Shown: positions 20,447 through 29,746 of the stretch, piece by piece
Numbering within the stretch: position 1 is the first letter of the stretch
Layout: each line of letters starts with the position of its first letter
Origin: Mesostigma viride
Taxonomy: Eukaryota > Streptophyta > Mesostigmatophyceae > Mesostigmatales > Mesostigmataceae
Assembly (NCBI GenBank): GCA_009746045.1
Contig: RPFO01000165.1
Coordinates: forward strand, 6,676,036 to 6,740,035
DNA: 64,000 bases
Direction of reading: 5' to 3'
The notes under the pieces: model-generated
Told to the model about the DNA's origin: nothing
Seen by the model: the letters and a program-made list of their open reading frames with translations, nothing else
Database searches by the model: none
Program-made: the position numbers and the translations under genes

Positions 20447-21807
20447 GGTTAAACCTTTTTGCGCTGATCGAAGCTCTCCCCCCCGGTCTGCCTCCCTCGA
20501 CGCAGTGCTCTACGCCAAATTCGTCGCCCATTCCCAAGAAAACCCGAACTTCCCATACCAAATGGGACGTCCGCCGCTTCGGCGCCGGCCAGCGGGATTT
20601 TTGCATCTTGGAAATCTTTACGCTCACGAAGGAACAATGTGACGATGTTATCAAGTTCCTGGCCCGCCATGACGAACTTTTCCTGCCTACCCCTGGCGAC
20701 AAGGTCACCAAGCCCGCCTGGGAATGGCTGCTTCAAGAACCGGAGGCGTACTTGAAGGCAGTCATCATGTGCAGCTACCTGCGCTGCGACGCCCACGACA
20801 TCACCCAGATTGGCTACGCTGGCCTCAGGAGCCTCCTGCATGAGCGCAGACGGGCAGCCACAGCAGCTGCAGCATCCCCGCAGAGCAGCACCTCCCCCAG
20901 CACGGACTCCATCCGAGCTGCAGTGGCGGAGCAGCTGGCGCCGATGGCTGAGCAGCTCGCCGCCCTGAACGCGCCTGACGGCCCACTCAACACTCTCTCG
21001 GCCAAGGTCAACAACATTGAAGCCAGAGTCGCCCTTAAGCTCCAGCCTCAGTTTACTGCTACGCAAGAGCACATTGCCACCAAAGTTTCCGAGGCCACAG
21101 CCACTGTGACCACCCGCCTTAACCAGGTGGAAGGCCGAGTCGGCCAAGGCACCGTGAAACTTGAGGCAGTTGCCGCCAAGGTAGACGCCCTGGCCACGCA
21201 GGTCCCCGAGATCGCCGAGCGAACGGCCACCATCGCCGCCCAACCTGCTGGTAGGGCTAGTGATGACCCCTCGACTCGCGCCTCCTGGGCGGACCTGCTC
21301 AAGAGCCAGGCATCCTCTACCACGACCGCCATCACCACCAAGCTCCAGGAGCTGGAAGACACGCGCCGCGAGGCCGCTGACCGCGACCGTCGCCGCTGCC
21401 GGGTCATCCTCAGGCGCTTCGACATGCTGCCGGAGGAGACCCCAGACTCTCTTCTCGACGAGCTGAAGAAACAGCTCTTGGCGCGCATGCAGCTGCCAGG
21501 TGCGATACTGCAGGGCGCCTACCGCCTGCCCCATCCACGGGCCAAGGCTGGGCCCCCTCCAGTGGTCCTCACCTTCAGCGACATCACAGCCCGAGTTCGG
21601 TTCCTCTCTCGCCGCAAGAAGCTGGTGGACACCTCCTGGTCGCTTGACGACGACCTGACGCCAGCCCAGCAGCAGCAACGCCGCGATCAGTGGCCCGACT
21701 ACATCCGCCACAAGACCAACCCCGAGAAGCCCCAAGTGTACTGGCGGGGCGGGGACCTCTACGTCAACAAGAAACTGTGGAAGCCCCCCCGGGCTTCCCC
21801 GGGATAG
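20447..21807 (+). CDS. LINE ORF1-like RNA-binding protein, N-terminus missing
   Basis: The frame is open from the insertion boundary without an ATG, so the N-terminus was lost at insertion. The protein has an N-terminal conserved stretch (RRFGAGQRDFCILEIFTLT ... DDVIKFLARHDELF). An Ala/Ser-rich region and a heptad-rich, probably coiled-coil section follow (LAPMAEQLAALNAP ... VNNIEARVALKLQ ... VTTRLNQVEGRVGQ). The C-terminal RRM-like/CTD unit reads RRCRVILRRFD ... PPPVVLTFSDITARVRFLSRR, then SLDDDLTPAQQQQRRDQW. This matches LINE ORF1 nucleic-acid chaperones in layout. The minus-strand ORF1 at 25032-26317 shares the final block (ISMDEDYTPA). The same protein is encoded unchanged at 37305-38665. 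Confidence 0.75.
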
Positions 21808-22212
21808 AGCACTCCAGCTAGTTGTCTAGATGGGGGCAATCGATGATGGGATAGCTTAGGCATTACAGCACTTGAAACGATATTAGCGCACAGCGTTATA
21901 GTACCTTCAATTAGCTCTGGCACCTTGTGGCCATCAGCTTGCGCCTTAATTAGCCGACGTCTTGAGCCCACCTCACATTTGTAGCATAAGCTATGCGTCA
22001 GCCTACCTATGGTATTGCACTGGTTGTATTGCACCCACAGTGTTGCGCCCCGGCACCATGCCGTGGAGAGAGCGCTCTGTGGCCTGCCCACCTGCGGCAG
22101 TGAGAGAAGCTAGGGCGCCCTCCCTCCTTCTCACTGTGTATATAGGGTTGAAGGTTCCTTTACTCTGTATTGGCACCCACGTGACGCAGTCACGTGCTTA
22201 TTAATTAATTAA
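20447..22212 (+). mobile_element. ORF1-only (half-LINE) retrotransposon insertion
   Basis: A 1,766-bp insertion in the 3' UTR of the RLE LINE, flanked by the perfect 12-bp duplication TTCTTCAGGGTT (20435-20446 and 22213-22224). It holds an ORF1 without start codon (5'-truncated), a 400-bp 3' UTR, the stem-loop CACGTGACGCAGTCACGTG (22178-22196) and a (TTAA) tail abutting the duplication. No ORF2 is present between ORF1 and the tail, so its mobilisation must have used another element's RT, as in mammalian HAL elements. Confidence 0.85.
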
Positions 22213-22213
22213 T
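22178..22213 (+). other. 3' stem-loop and (TTAA) tail
   Basis: CACGTGAC-GCA-GTCACGTG is a perfect 8-bp stem with a 3-base loop, followed by CTTATTAATTAATTAATT. The same hairpin occurs at 30607-30625 and 39036-39054, and slightly altered at 9926-9942 and about 62914-62938. It is a probable RT recognition signal. Confidence 0.7.
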
Positions 22214-22305
22214 TCTTCAGGGTTATTCTCCCAGTTATCGGGTTTTTCCTTATGTTGCGTGCCTATCTCACCTTCGTAATCTATCATTCTCAATGAATAT
22301 ATATC

Positions 22306-22928
22306 GATGGATGTGTGTCCGATGGCATAACGTAACGATGGTTACCACGGACATGGTTAGAGGTCGATCAGCCCTATGTTCGACCCGTAGTTCGGCCCAC
22401 TACAGTAACGGAAATTAAGCGTGGAATATTCGCATGCCTGTTCCGGACCACAAGGGTCGGAACAGCAGTGCCGACCTAGTGGCACTGCTTGGCATATAGG
22501 TGTGCGAGGACGATGGACAAGACAGTCGTCTTCCAATCCGCCGACTCACACACCTCAGTTAATCTGAGCTACGAATATATTCCTTTTAATACAATCGTGT
22601 TCGACACACAACCTTGTACAACTGCAATTGCAAGAATACAAGAAGGTAATTATTATAATGCTTCTGGGCCTATACGCTGTGATGACAGCAAGTAGCCTAT
22701 AGGATAGTGATCACCCTTCCTACTCAGGCAGGCAACAAACCGGGACGATAGTCCCGTAGATAGAAACGATCTTTCCCAACGTGTCTGGCCGATTGGCTTG
22801 GCACGTTACAACGAGGTTGCATATAGCTCGAGGCTCAACGAGGCAACGAGTGTCTTCACACACGAGCCTTGGTCGTCACGGCGAGTGGCGAGCCTATCGA
22901 GGGTCGTAGGCCTGGTGTGAGGATAAAC
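22306..22928. other. Non-coding, hairpin-rich segment
   Basis: No convincing ORF. Two adjacent hairpins stand at 22440-22463 (GTTCCGGACC with GGTCGGAAC, one bulge) and 22464-22489 (AGCAGTGCC with GGCACTGCT, 9 bp, perfect). CGGGAC-GATA-GTCCCG lies at 22741-22756. This may be a structured RNA part of an element. Confidence 0.5.
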
Positions 22929-23430
22929 TTAGGTTGCTAGCCAGCAGCCTAGGGTCATTCCAGCCAGCAAGACCAGGAGCTCACAAGCTCTGCTGACGAG
23001 TTGCTGTGCAAGTTCCAGTACCGAAGTATACACCGGGACTGCCGTACCACCACGTAGTCCATGCAGACAGGCCTGACGGTCGTTAGGGCCCCCAAAAGTG
23101 ACCAAGTCCTGTGAGGGACGTTGGAAGTGGCAGTTGACAGCAACCATCCCGCTAATAATCCCGCAAAAAGGCAGAAAACAGGGGAGTGTTGTCGTTCATT
23201 ATAGCAGCCGTGCTGGCAGGCGCAAAGCGACTGCCAGCAGTGCCCACGGGGAGCGTGGCGTTGGCGTCGAGCAGCATAACCAAGAAGTGGCGGGCCGGGG
23301 TAGCCCGGCCCTCAAGGCTATGCAATTAGTCCTCGAAGAACTTCTGGCGTTCCAACTCAGGTAGACCACTATGGGGTGCATGCGTAACCCACCCCAACCG
23401 TGAGGTGGTGTTTAGAGCGCCCCTCAACTG
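22929..23430 (-). pseudogene. LINE ORF2 fragment: C-terminal half of APE endonuclease
   Basis: Read on the minus strand over several frames: HLTVVGV, LPELERQKFFEDQLHSLEG, ARHFLVMLLDANATLPVGTA, GMVAVNCHFQRPSQDLVTFG, then a GxxDRQACLHG unit. This is the D-x-N-A-T ... H-F-Q ... T-F ... D-Y-V order of apurinic-like LINE endonucleases. It is the continuation of the N-terminal half at 24340-24759, separated by an insertion. Frameshifts and loss of the RT make it a pseudogene. Confidence 0.7.
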
Positions 23431-23860
23431 AGGTGAAATGTGCCACCATAAGGCGTGGGGTTAGAAACTGTAGCGTGCTGAGGCTGGCAGCTGCAGGAGG
23501 GGGGACACCCCCCCTAAAATCGTACATGAGCGTACTCCAGAGTTTGGCCTACCGCGCCGCCCGGCGCCAGCCAAAGTGAAAAATGGCTGAGTGCGGCTCT
23601 GTCAGCCAAAAGGCTGCGCCGGATCGATTTGGAAGTGTGCTACGTGCTACGTGGCTTGTACGACACGTGGCGCTTTTTGTAGAATCTCTTAGTAGAAGCT
23701 CTTAGTAAGCAATAGTATTAGAATATTCTCCAAGTAGAAGAATTTAATGATGATTACATTTGTACTGCAGTGCTCCGGCTTCAGGCTGGTTGTTGGTGCA
23801 ACGGTGGTCTGCAACTCAAGAATGACGTCAAGCCGGCCGGCGGAAATTCGATGCCTACTG

Positions 23861-24025
23861 CCTGACGCCCCGATAGTACCACCGATACTAAATATATCCG
23901 GCCCTCGGCCACTTAGTATAGATAGATTCTCTGCTGCCCATGTGCGGCGTGGGACACAACAACAACAACAACTGCATGCCTGACGCCAGGTCCGGTGTCA
24001 GAATCAACAACAACAACCTGACGCC
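23861..24025 (+). repeat. SINE-like piece with (CAA)n ends
   Basis: AGATTCTCTGCTGC to GTGCGGCGTGGGACA followed by (CAA)n at 23924-23972; nearly the same string occurs at 49600-49652. CCTGACGCC is present at 23861, 23979 and 24017 and could be a duplicated target. No internal promoter was recognised. Confidence 0.4.
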
Positions 24026-24205
24026 TGCCTAAAAGTTGATACGTCTTCCTAGAAACAACCAATACTTGGTAAGTTCTCAGCGTAAGAAGTTGTAAGTACA
24101 GCAGGGCCAAAGCGGACTCCTGCACTTAAAATCAAACGCCTGACCAAGCTAGCGGGGTCACCAGAGCGCACTCCTTTCCTAAAACCAGGGGCCGGACCGG
24201 CGGGA

Positions 24206-24321
24206 GGAGTTAGCTCCACGAAATTTTTCTTCGCGCCGCCCTAAAAATTTCGACTGGAGTACACTCCGTCGCAAAAATTCTGCCGCCGGACACATTTTTT
24301 CCCGTTTTTGGAGTCCGCTCC
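24206..24321. repeat. Three spaced GGAGNNNNCTCC palindromes
   Basis: GGAGTTAGCTCC (24206-24217), GGAGTACACTCC (24256-24267) and GGAGTCCGCTCC (24310-24321) lie about 50 bp apart, with further CACTCC/GACTCC half-sites upstream. They are repeated in the copies near 32615 and 41066. They may be protein-binding sites or short RNA hairpins. Confidence 0.5.
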
Positions 24322-24339
24322 AAGTCCGGAGGTTCCGCG

Positions 24340-24759
24340 CCGGACACACGAGTGAGTGTGCTGTTTTGGCTGGATGTCCCCCTCCTGCAGCTGCCACTGC
24401 GGCGAACACAAAAGGCCAACACCACCTTGGCCTGGCGTCCCACTGCCAGCGAAGTAAAAACGCCAAACGCCTGCCAGGCGATCAGTGCGCACCGTGCCAA
24501 ATGGCACAGTGCGACGATGCTCCTGCACGCCTAGAATAGACACACGATGTGAAATGCAAAAGGCAACGAGCTCCTCCACCCGGTAGCTATGGTCGCTATC
24601 TGCTAGCAATGTGCGTACGTTGAAAGTTGCGAGGGCCAAGGATGCCTGCTGCATGGCCCAACAGGGGAGAACGCGATGGGAGATGGGGGTGGATGCAGCG
24701 GAAGGCGGGGGTGGGGATGGAACGGAGGGGAGGGAGGGGGATGGAATAGTGCTTTTCAT
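24340..24759 (-). pseudogene. LINE ORF2 start: N-terminal half of APE endonuclease
   Basis: Minus strand, beginning at 24759. A Pro/Ser-rich leader is followed by LALATFNVRTLLAD, YRVEELVAFCISHRVSILGVQEHRRTV and GQGGVGLLCSPQWQLQEG. These are the A-T-x-N-V-R-T-L, Q-E-H-R and G-x-G-G-V-G-L-L blocks that open APE endonucleases of LINEs; the Asn and Glu are catalytic in the family. Coding is lost at about 24350 at the insertion boundary. It lies downstream of ORF1 (26317-25032) on the same strand, so together they are the 5' part of one two-ORF LINE. Confidence 0.75.
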
Positions 24760-25031
24760 CGCATGGAGCTTGTCCTGCAGGCGAAGGATGCGAGCCTGCC
24801 GCCTGCTCTGGGTATTCGGGGATGAGTGCGCAAGTTACGCAGAGGCGTAGAAAATCTAGCATGCGTTGTGTGTTGCTAATCTTACTGCTGAGAGCTGTTC
24901 GGGTCCGAGATACCGGCACCACCATGTGTCTCTGTCGACTAGGCCGATGCATGGTAGTGGAACGGGGGACTATTTAGAGGCTGTCCCCGAAGAAGCCTGT
25001 TAGCCGCGAGCCGACGAGTAGGGTTGTCTAC

Positions 25032-26317
25032 CTACTGGGAACCACCAGGGGCAGCACGTTTCTTAGACTCACCACGAGACTCTACACCTGTGGTGTTAAT
25101 CTCAACACCGTCAAAGAAGGCAGCAAAGCGACCATCCGACTTCAGGCGCATCTGCACACGCTTCCCCCCAGTACGTACCCCTTCCTCTTCTCCACGACCT
25201 TCTCGTGATTCCAAAGCTTGCTCCTTGCCGCCAGCTGTGCGCAGGGGTGTAGTCCTCGTCCATGCTGATAAGGGTGTCCTTGAGCAGGTGACAGGCGCCC
25301 ATGACCCGTTTCTGGTCGTTCACGGTGGCCATGGTGACCAGAACCAAGCCAGCTGCATGGGCCTGGCAGGCGAATGGCCCTGTCAATGGTCACGTGATGG
25401 CGCAGCTGCAGCACCCCCAAGAGTGCGGGGCCCCGCAAGGCCTCGGTAAGTGCTTTTGCGGTGTCATGCTTTCCCTTCTCAAAATTCTTGAGAATGATAT
25501 TGCATTGTCTGAGCTGAGCCACATTCTGTGACGCGACTGCAATGGCAGCCGTCTTAGCCGCCTGGGCGACTATGGCATCCAAGTTCTTGCCCGCCACGTC
25601 CGCGAACGTGACCCGCTTGGGGGGGAGGTGGCCATGGCCGCCTTTGATTCCAGCAAGGTGGCTTGGGTTGCAGCAGAGGCAGCAGCCATAGACTTGAGCT
25701 CACCTTGTGCACACAGAGGTGAGCGACTGCTGCATGCCACGCAGCAGCGCAGTGGGGTCGGCTGCGCCGGCAGGGGTGTTGGTGTCGGCCGCGGCGTCGG
25801 ATGCGTAAGCAATGGTCGCCAGCGGGTTGCAGAGTTCAGGGCAGCATGTTAAGAGGCAGGAGGTGCGTTGTGCACAGGTCGTCGTCCCATCGCAGCCACT
25901 CCGCGGGGCCGTCAGGCACAGCCGCGCTGGTGTTGGGATGGCGGAATCATGGTGTCGTCGGCGCCGTATCGGAAATATTTTGAGGATTTGTTGCACGTCA
26001 GCGAGCGGCATGATGAAAAATGCCGCAAGGTCGGCCGGTTGCAGGCGGGTTCCGAGGCTTGTATATTTGGTTAAATCAGACGGTGAAGGCGGTGGGGTGC
26101 CAGCCTGCGCGGTGTTAGCCTCGGCGTCCATGGAAGTGGCTTCCGTGGTGCGAGGTTTCTTGTGAGCGGCGGTAGCAGTGTCGGCGGAATGGCTGGCGTC
26201 CTCAAGAAGGTCGTCGATGGCATGGGTTTCCTGGGCGGCAGGTGTTGTTTGGGCCTCCATAGCTGCGAGTAATATTACAGATGCTATGTCGGGCCGGGTC
26301 GCAGGTGTGCTATTCAC
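25032..26317 (-). pseudogene. LINE ORF1, frameshifted, minus strand
   Basis: The first frame (26317-25700) gives an Ala/Thr-rich N-terminus with SPSDLTKYTSLGTRLQPADLAAFF. Later frames give NLDAIVAQAAKTAAIAVASQ, RQCNIILKNFEKGKHDTAKALTEALR, GLVLVTMATVNDQKRVMGAC, TLISMDEDYTPA and finally GKRVQMRLKSDGRFAAFFDG. The order (coiled region, RRM-like unit, I-S-x-D-E-D-x-T-P-A block) parallels the ORF1 at 20447-21807. At least three frame changes occur. The N-terminal Met at 26317 is plausible. It probably encoded the RNA-binding partner of the ORF2 that follows. Confidence 0.65.
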
Positions 26318-26649
26318 GGGTGGAATGCCGCCATATCGAGTCGAAAATAGCGATATCTGCTGGGCAGGCCGATGTCGACAGCGTTCTAAATCGGGGGCGA
26401 TAGCTGCAGGAAATTATACCAGCATGTTCGTCATCAACAGACGAGTCGAATGCACTAAACCCGACTAAATTTCATGGCCTGAGTCGAAAGTTATGAGCAT
26501 TCTCGGCAGCCATAGCTCGGCATATTTTCGCGGGCCATAGCATGGGAGTATATGATTGCCCACGAAGTTATGTTCTTAATTGATTGGTGAGTTAATTAAT
26601 CTGGAGTCCAGACTGAATGGACCAGTTACTAGGATACCTTTGGGGTGAA
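26318..26649. other. Upstream of the minus-strand LINE ORF1, non-coding
   Basis: Could be the 5' UTR of the minus-strand LINE. No further structure was recognised until the hairpin at 26650. Confidence 0.35.
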
Positions 26650-26687
26650 GTACGGCGAACGTACACCATTAATTAATTAATTAATTA
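26650..26687 (+). other. Hairpin plus (TTAA) tail, second family
   Basis: GTACG-GCGAA-CGTAC (26650-26664), then ACC and ATTAATTAATTAATTAATTA. The sequence differs from the CACGTGAC hairpin but the layout is the same. It therefore probably marks the 3' end of another retrotransposed fragment. Copies stand near 35054 and 43509. Confidence 0.5.
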
Positions 26688-27551
26688 TCAACATCACTCC
26701 GTTGGGAGTAGATGTAGCACATAGCCCTGAGAAGGGGCATATGGCTTTTAATACATTCTAGGCTACTTCATGCAAGGGTGGGAATGTAAGCTACCCCTGC
26801 TCTAGGTGCACCAGGGCACCCGCACCCGCATGGTCGATCACGCTATGCCCGGGTAAGGGGGGGAGCATGCCTGTGAGGGGGAAGATCATCATGGCTATAC
26901 AAAAACTAGAGCGTGGCATCTCAACGTACACCATGCGTCCAGGCATAGTTGTCTCACTTCGTACACCGCCACTTGGCGGCGTTGTGATGATGTATGCCCC
27001 GTGTGTCTGATATTATTAGGCAGCGTAGACTACAGAACGTTCTTTTGCTGGCAATCTAGCTCGTACTAATCAGGTTGATACAGATGAGGGCCCTGCTGGT
27101 TCCTTGCGGACTGGCCAGCCCGGAAGATTAATCTTCTTACATGGTCAGGCCCTGCCAGGGTTAGGCGCCGTGGTGGCCAACATCGGACATACCTGGTACG
27201 TTGTCTCCATGATACCGCGACATGATTTTAGCTGACATGCAGAGCAAAGACGCTGTTGGCGTTATCCGCTCAACCCCTCTTACTCATATATGGTCAGATA
27301 TGCAGGACAAGCAGCATTGGGCGGACATTGTCAATATGACTACGACCCCCCAACTGGGGGCCTTATAGGAAATATAAAAAGCATGGTAGGCATAGTTTGC
27401 GTGCAAGATTAGCTGGAGGCATCACTTGAGGCCCATATTTTAGACTAGCTGTTGACATACATGTACATAGTGACGTCTTGGGGAGACGTCCACTATATCA
27501 GGGTATAGTGCTTTTCAGTGCTCATTATAGTGGGGATTTCAGTGCTCCTTG
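26688..27551 (+). other. Non-coding segment ending in a LINE-like tail
   Basis: No ORF is present. It begins with CGTTGGGAG ... CACATAGCCCTGAGA, also found inverted at about 9968-10010, again next to a TTAA tract. It ends in the hairpin at 27552. The whole may be a 5'-truncated or non-autonomous retroelement. Confidence 0.35.
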
Positions 27552-27590
27552 GTCCCCCAACGGGGACACGAGACTAATTAATTAATTAAT
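27552..27590 (+). other. Hairpin plus (TTAA) tail, third family
   Basis: GTCCCC-CAAC-GGGGAC (27552-27567), then ACGAGAC and TAATTAATTAATTAAT. The terminal CGGGGACACGAGACTAATTA also ends the 45-bp insertion at 47998-48042, which has target duplications. This end is therefore a genuine 3' terminus. Confidence 0.65.
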
Positions 27591-27882
27591 GCTGTTTTCC
27601 TCATTTGGTCAATGTTATTCTAAGTCGGGGTAAAATTGGCTCTTTTTTAGCAAATTTAGCAAATTAGCAAATTAGCGGAAGGCGGGGGCCGAGATTAATT
27701 AAGAGGTACCTTGAAATTAAATAAGACGCACACCTCTATCGAGATATATGTTCGGAGGCGAGTTTCTATTGGCGTTAATTTGTAGTGTCAAGTGTGACGG
27801 CATGTACTGAAATCGCGGATACTTTCTAGATCGATTGCGCATTCGACGGTTAAAAGGCAGAGCTGCGGTTGAAAGTACTGTA

Positions 27883-28080
27883 CGTGGGGGGGGACGGTGT
27901 TACAACGGGGGGGGACGCATTTATGGGGGGGGGGACGGTGTTACAACGGGGGGGGAACGCACTTATGGGGGGGGGGAACGGTGTTATCGGGGAAATGGAC
28001 CAAAGAGGTGAGAGGGGAAATGAGTATCAGCGAATCGTCAATGGGGGAACGGTGTTACACCGGGGGGGAGTCGCAGTTGT
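27883..28080 (+). repeat. G-run tandem repeat upstream of the Replitron-like ORFs
   Basis: Units of about 40 bp (ACGGTGTTACAACGGGGG, then ACGCAYTTATGGGGGGG) repeat about 2.5 times, with G runs of 7-10. A further ACGGTGTTACACCGGGGG follows at about 28050. The G runs could form quadruplexes. It lies about 350 bp before the coiled-coil ORF. The copy at 44742-44935 differs in G-run lengths. Confidence 0.8.
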
Positions 28081-28426
28081 CAGTTTCAAACCGAATATCT
28101 ATTGGACCGTAGTTCTAGGAAATTGTAGATGGCGATTAGTTCGGCACTTCCGGGCGTCAGGCCCAGTAAGGTCCAGGTGGAAGTTTAGACACCTTGCAAT
28201 CACAGAATAGCAGTTACAGGGATATTATCTAATGGAAATGGCCGACACGTTGGAAACTGATTGCGGTTACAAACCTTACGTCGTGTGTGATTGGCTGGAT
28301 ACTAACGGGGCACGAAGACCAAAGGCAGAAGGAGCGGCCACGCGTCACGATTCGTGTGATTGACAGGATACACGCGAATATAGGTGTGTGAACGAAGGGA
28401 CAAAAAGAAAACGAAAGGCCGACACC

Positions 28427-29197
28427 ATGGCGGCGATGAAAAATCTGGTGCAACAAGACCTCGTCAAGGACCTCGTTGGAAAAGTAAACAAGCAGCGGGT
28501 CGACTTAACTAACGCCATCAGGGACAAAAAGCTTAATCTGGACCGTGCCAACGAAGGAGTACAAGTACAAACAAAGAATGTAAATGCGGCTAAGGCAAGG
28601 TATCATGAACTCAAGACAAGGGAGGAAAAGCTCTGCGAGGAGAAAGTGAAAAAGGCGTACGAGACTACCGTAGAGCCCCAACTCAAGACGCTAGAGCGGC
28701 TGAAAGCCGCCTTATGCAAAAAGGAACAACTGTGGGAGGGGGTGGTCAAACATGCAACAAATGAGGTGCTGTCGACACTTGAGACAATAGGGCCCCTTCT
28801 CTCCAACGCAATCAATAAAGGGGCAGCGGTGGATAGCGTGGATCTGACGGGGTCCCAGGCCGACGAGGATGAATTATTCAACTCCGTTTTGTCTGCTGCC
28901 GGCAAGCTTGCTGGGGGGTCATCTGTAACCCCATCATCATCAACACAAACGTCCACAAAACAACATGGCCAAGACCAAAACGCCGGCAAGTCGCCCTGGC
29001 CCGGCAAGGGTACTAAACGAACCCTCGATTTTGACGAACGCAATGAGGAAACGCCTGCTTTTGAGCCGTCGCCAGATGACGACCCCGTCCATGACGACCA
29101 CGCCGGCCCAGCACCAGCCAACGACGCCGGACCACCTAGTTCATCCCAAAGATCGGGACTCGATGGATCCAGCACATGCGAACCTCCACATTCTTGA
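28427..29197 (+). CDS. Coiled-coil protein of Replitron-like element (copy 1)
   Basis: ATG 28427 in the context CACCATGGC. About 256 residues: a Lys/Glu-rich coiled coil (VNKQRVDLTNAIRDKKLN ... REEKLCEEKVKKAYE ... LERLKAALCKKEQLWE) in the first half, then a Ser/Thr-rich linker and an acidic Pro-rich tail (EPSPDDDPVHDDHAGPAP). No known family was recognised. It overlaps the zinc-finger ORF (28965-29581) in another frame. Either an unseen intron joins the two or two proteins are made from one transcript. It may serve as an oligomerisation or accessory protein of the Rep transposase. Confidence 0.6.
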   Translation: MAAMKNLVQQDLVKDLVGKVNKQRVDLTNAIRDKKLNLDRANEGVQVQTKNVNAAKARYHELKTREEKLCEEKVKKAYETTVEPQLKTLERLKAALCKKEQLWEGVVKHATNEVLSTLETIGPLLSNAINKGAAVDSVDLTGSQADEDELFNSVLSAAGKLAGGSSVTPSSSTQTSTKQHGQDQNAGKSPWPGKGTKRTLDFDERNEETPAFEPSPDDDPVHDDHAGPAPANDAGPPSSSQRSGLDGSSTCEPPHS

Positions 29198-29578
29198 GGA
29201 CGACGTTGTGCCTGAGTTAAACTGTGAAACAAGGCACCGGCGGCGCGGGCGGCATGCTATTTTAGACGATGCCTCCGAGGATGACGATGAAAACAATATC
29301 AAGGAAGACGAACCAGAAGCAGAGCAAGAAGCGGATGAACAAGTGGCAGAAGAGGAGGAAGGGGATGAGGTTGACGAAGAGGATCCCCCTCCACGTTGGG
29401 CAAAAAGATGTAAATTCATAGATGATGAAGCTGGTGTTTCCAGTGATGACGAGGACAGCGATGGCGAAGGGGCCATTAAAAATCAGAATTTCACGTGCAA
29501 CTGTTGCGAGCCGCCTTTCGTAGCCAGGAGCCAAGCTGGTCTCACCCGTCACGTAACATGCAAGATAAAGCGTGGACG
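28965..29578 (+). CDS. Acidic zinc-finger exon of Rep gene (copy 1)
   Basis: ATG 28965 (CAACATGGCC). Basic start, a long acidic stretch (DDASEDDDENN ... EEEEGDEVDEEDPPP), then a zinc finger FTCNCCEPPF ... LTRHVTC with C178, C181, H196 and C199 (C2HC). The exon ends CGTGGACG before a GTAAG donor; reading through gives an immediate TAA. Splicing to 29747 continues in frame with QARQQLQEREA. Probably the DNA-binding N-terminal part of the Rep protein. Confidence 0.65.
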
Positions 29579-29746
29579 GTAAGCCGCTAAATCCTTTCTA
29601 GGGTTTTTATTTCCAACTTGTCTTCTTGCCAAACTTGTCCACCTGAGTTTTTCTTTGAAAATTAATTATGTCTTTAAACCAATCTTGACCACGATCCTTG
29701 CAAAAAATCTGCATTTTTTTTTTTCCATGTACCCTTCTCATCACAG
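29579..29746 (+). other. Predicted intron (copy 1)
   Basis: 168 nt, donor G|GTAAGC, acceptor with a long T run and ...CTTCTCATCACAG. Removal keeps the frame from the zinc finger into the Rep exon. An intron of 166 nt stands at the same place in the other copy. Confidence 0.7.

Larger units (their letters stand above)
17164..22295 (+). mobile_element. RLE-type LINE, near full length, carrying a nested insertion
   Basis: Bounded by a possible 10-bp target duplication AATATATATC (17154-17163 and 22296-22305; low complexity, so moderate support). The left boundary coincides with the end of the palindromic element. It has one ORF (17176-20309) and a 3' UTR. The 3' UTR is interrupted at 20447-22212 and resumes to end in ATCATTCTCAATG. 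The fragment at 8931-9391 shows the uninterrupted UTR. No poly-A is present. Confidence 0.75.
23485..24395. mobile_element. Insertion splitting the APE domain, with inverted-repeat ends
   Basis: GGCAGCTGCAGGAGGGGG at 23486-23503 recurs inverted at 24375-24395. The 870-bp interior separates the two halves of a LINE endonuclease. No ORF is found inside; it holds (CAA) repeats and three GGAGNNNNCTCC palindromes. No target duplication was found, so a non-autonomous DNA transposon is only one reading. Another is a rearrangement using the inverted repeats. Confidence 0.45.

Noticed and set aside
20449-21735. 428-codon minus-strand ORF, repeated at 37307-38593
   Set aside because: Antisense of the LINE ORF1. 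The sense frame has coiled-coil and RRM-like features and continues to a proper stop before the 3' UTR.
22395-22440. GGAAATTAAGCGTGG resembling the 5S rRNA internal control region
   Set aside because: Only about a dozen bases agree; box C and the paired ends of 5S rRNA are absent.
28965-29578. Histone-chaperone or nucleolin-like host gene (acidic tracts)
   Set aside because: The acidic stretch is low complexity. Linkage by splicing to the Rep exon explains the ORF better.
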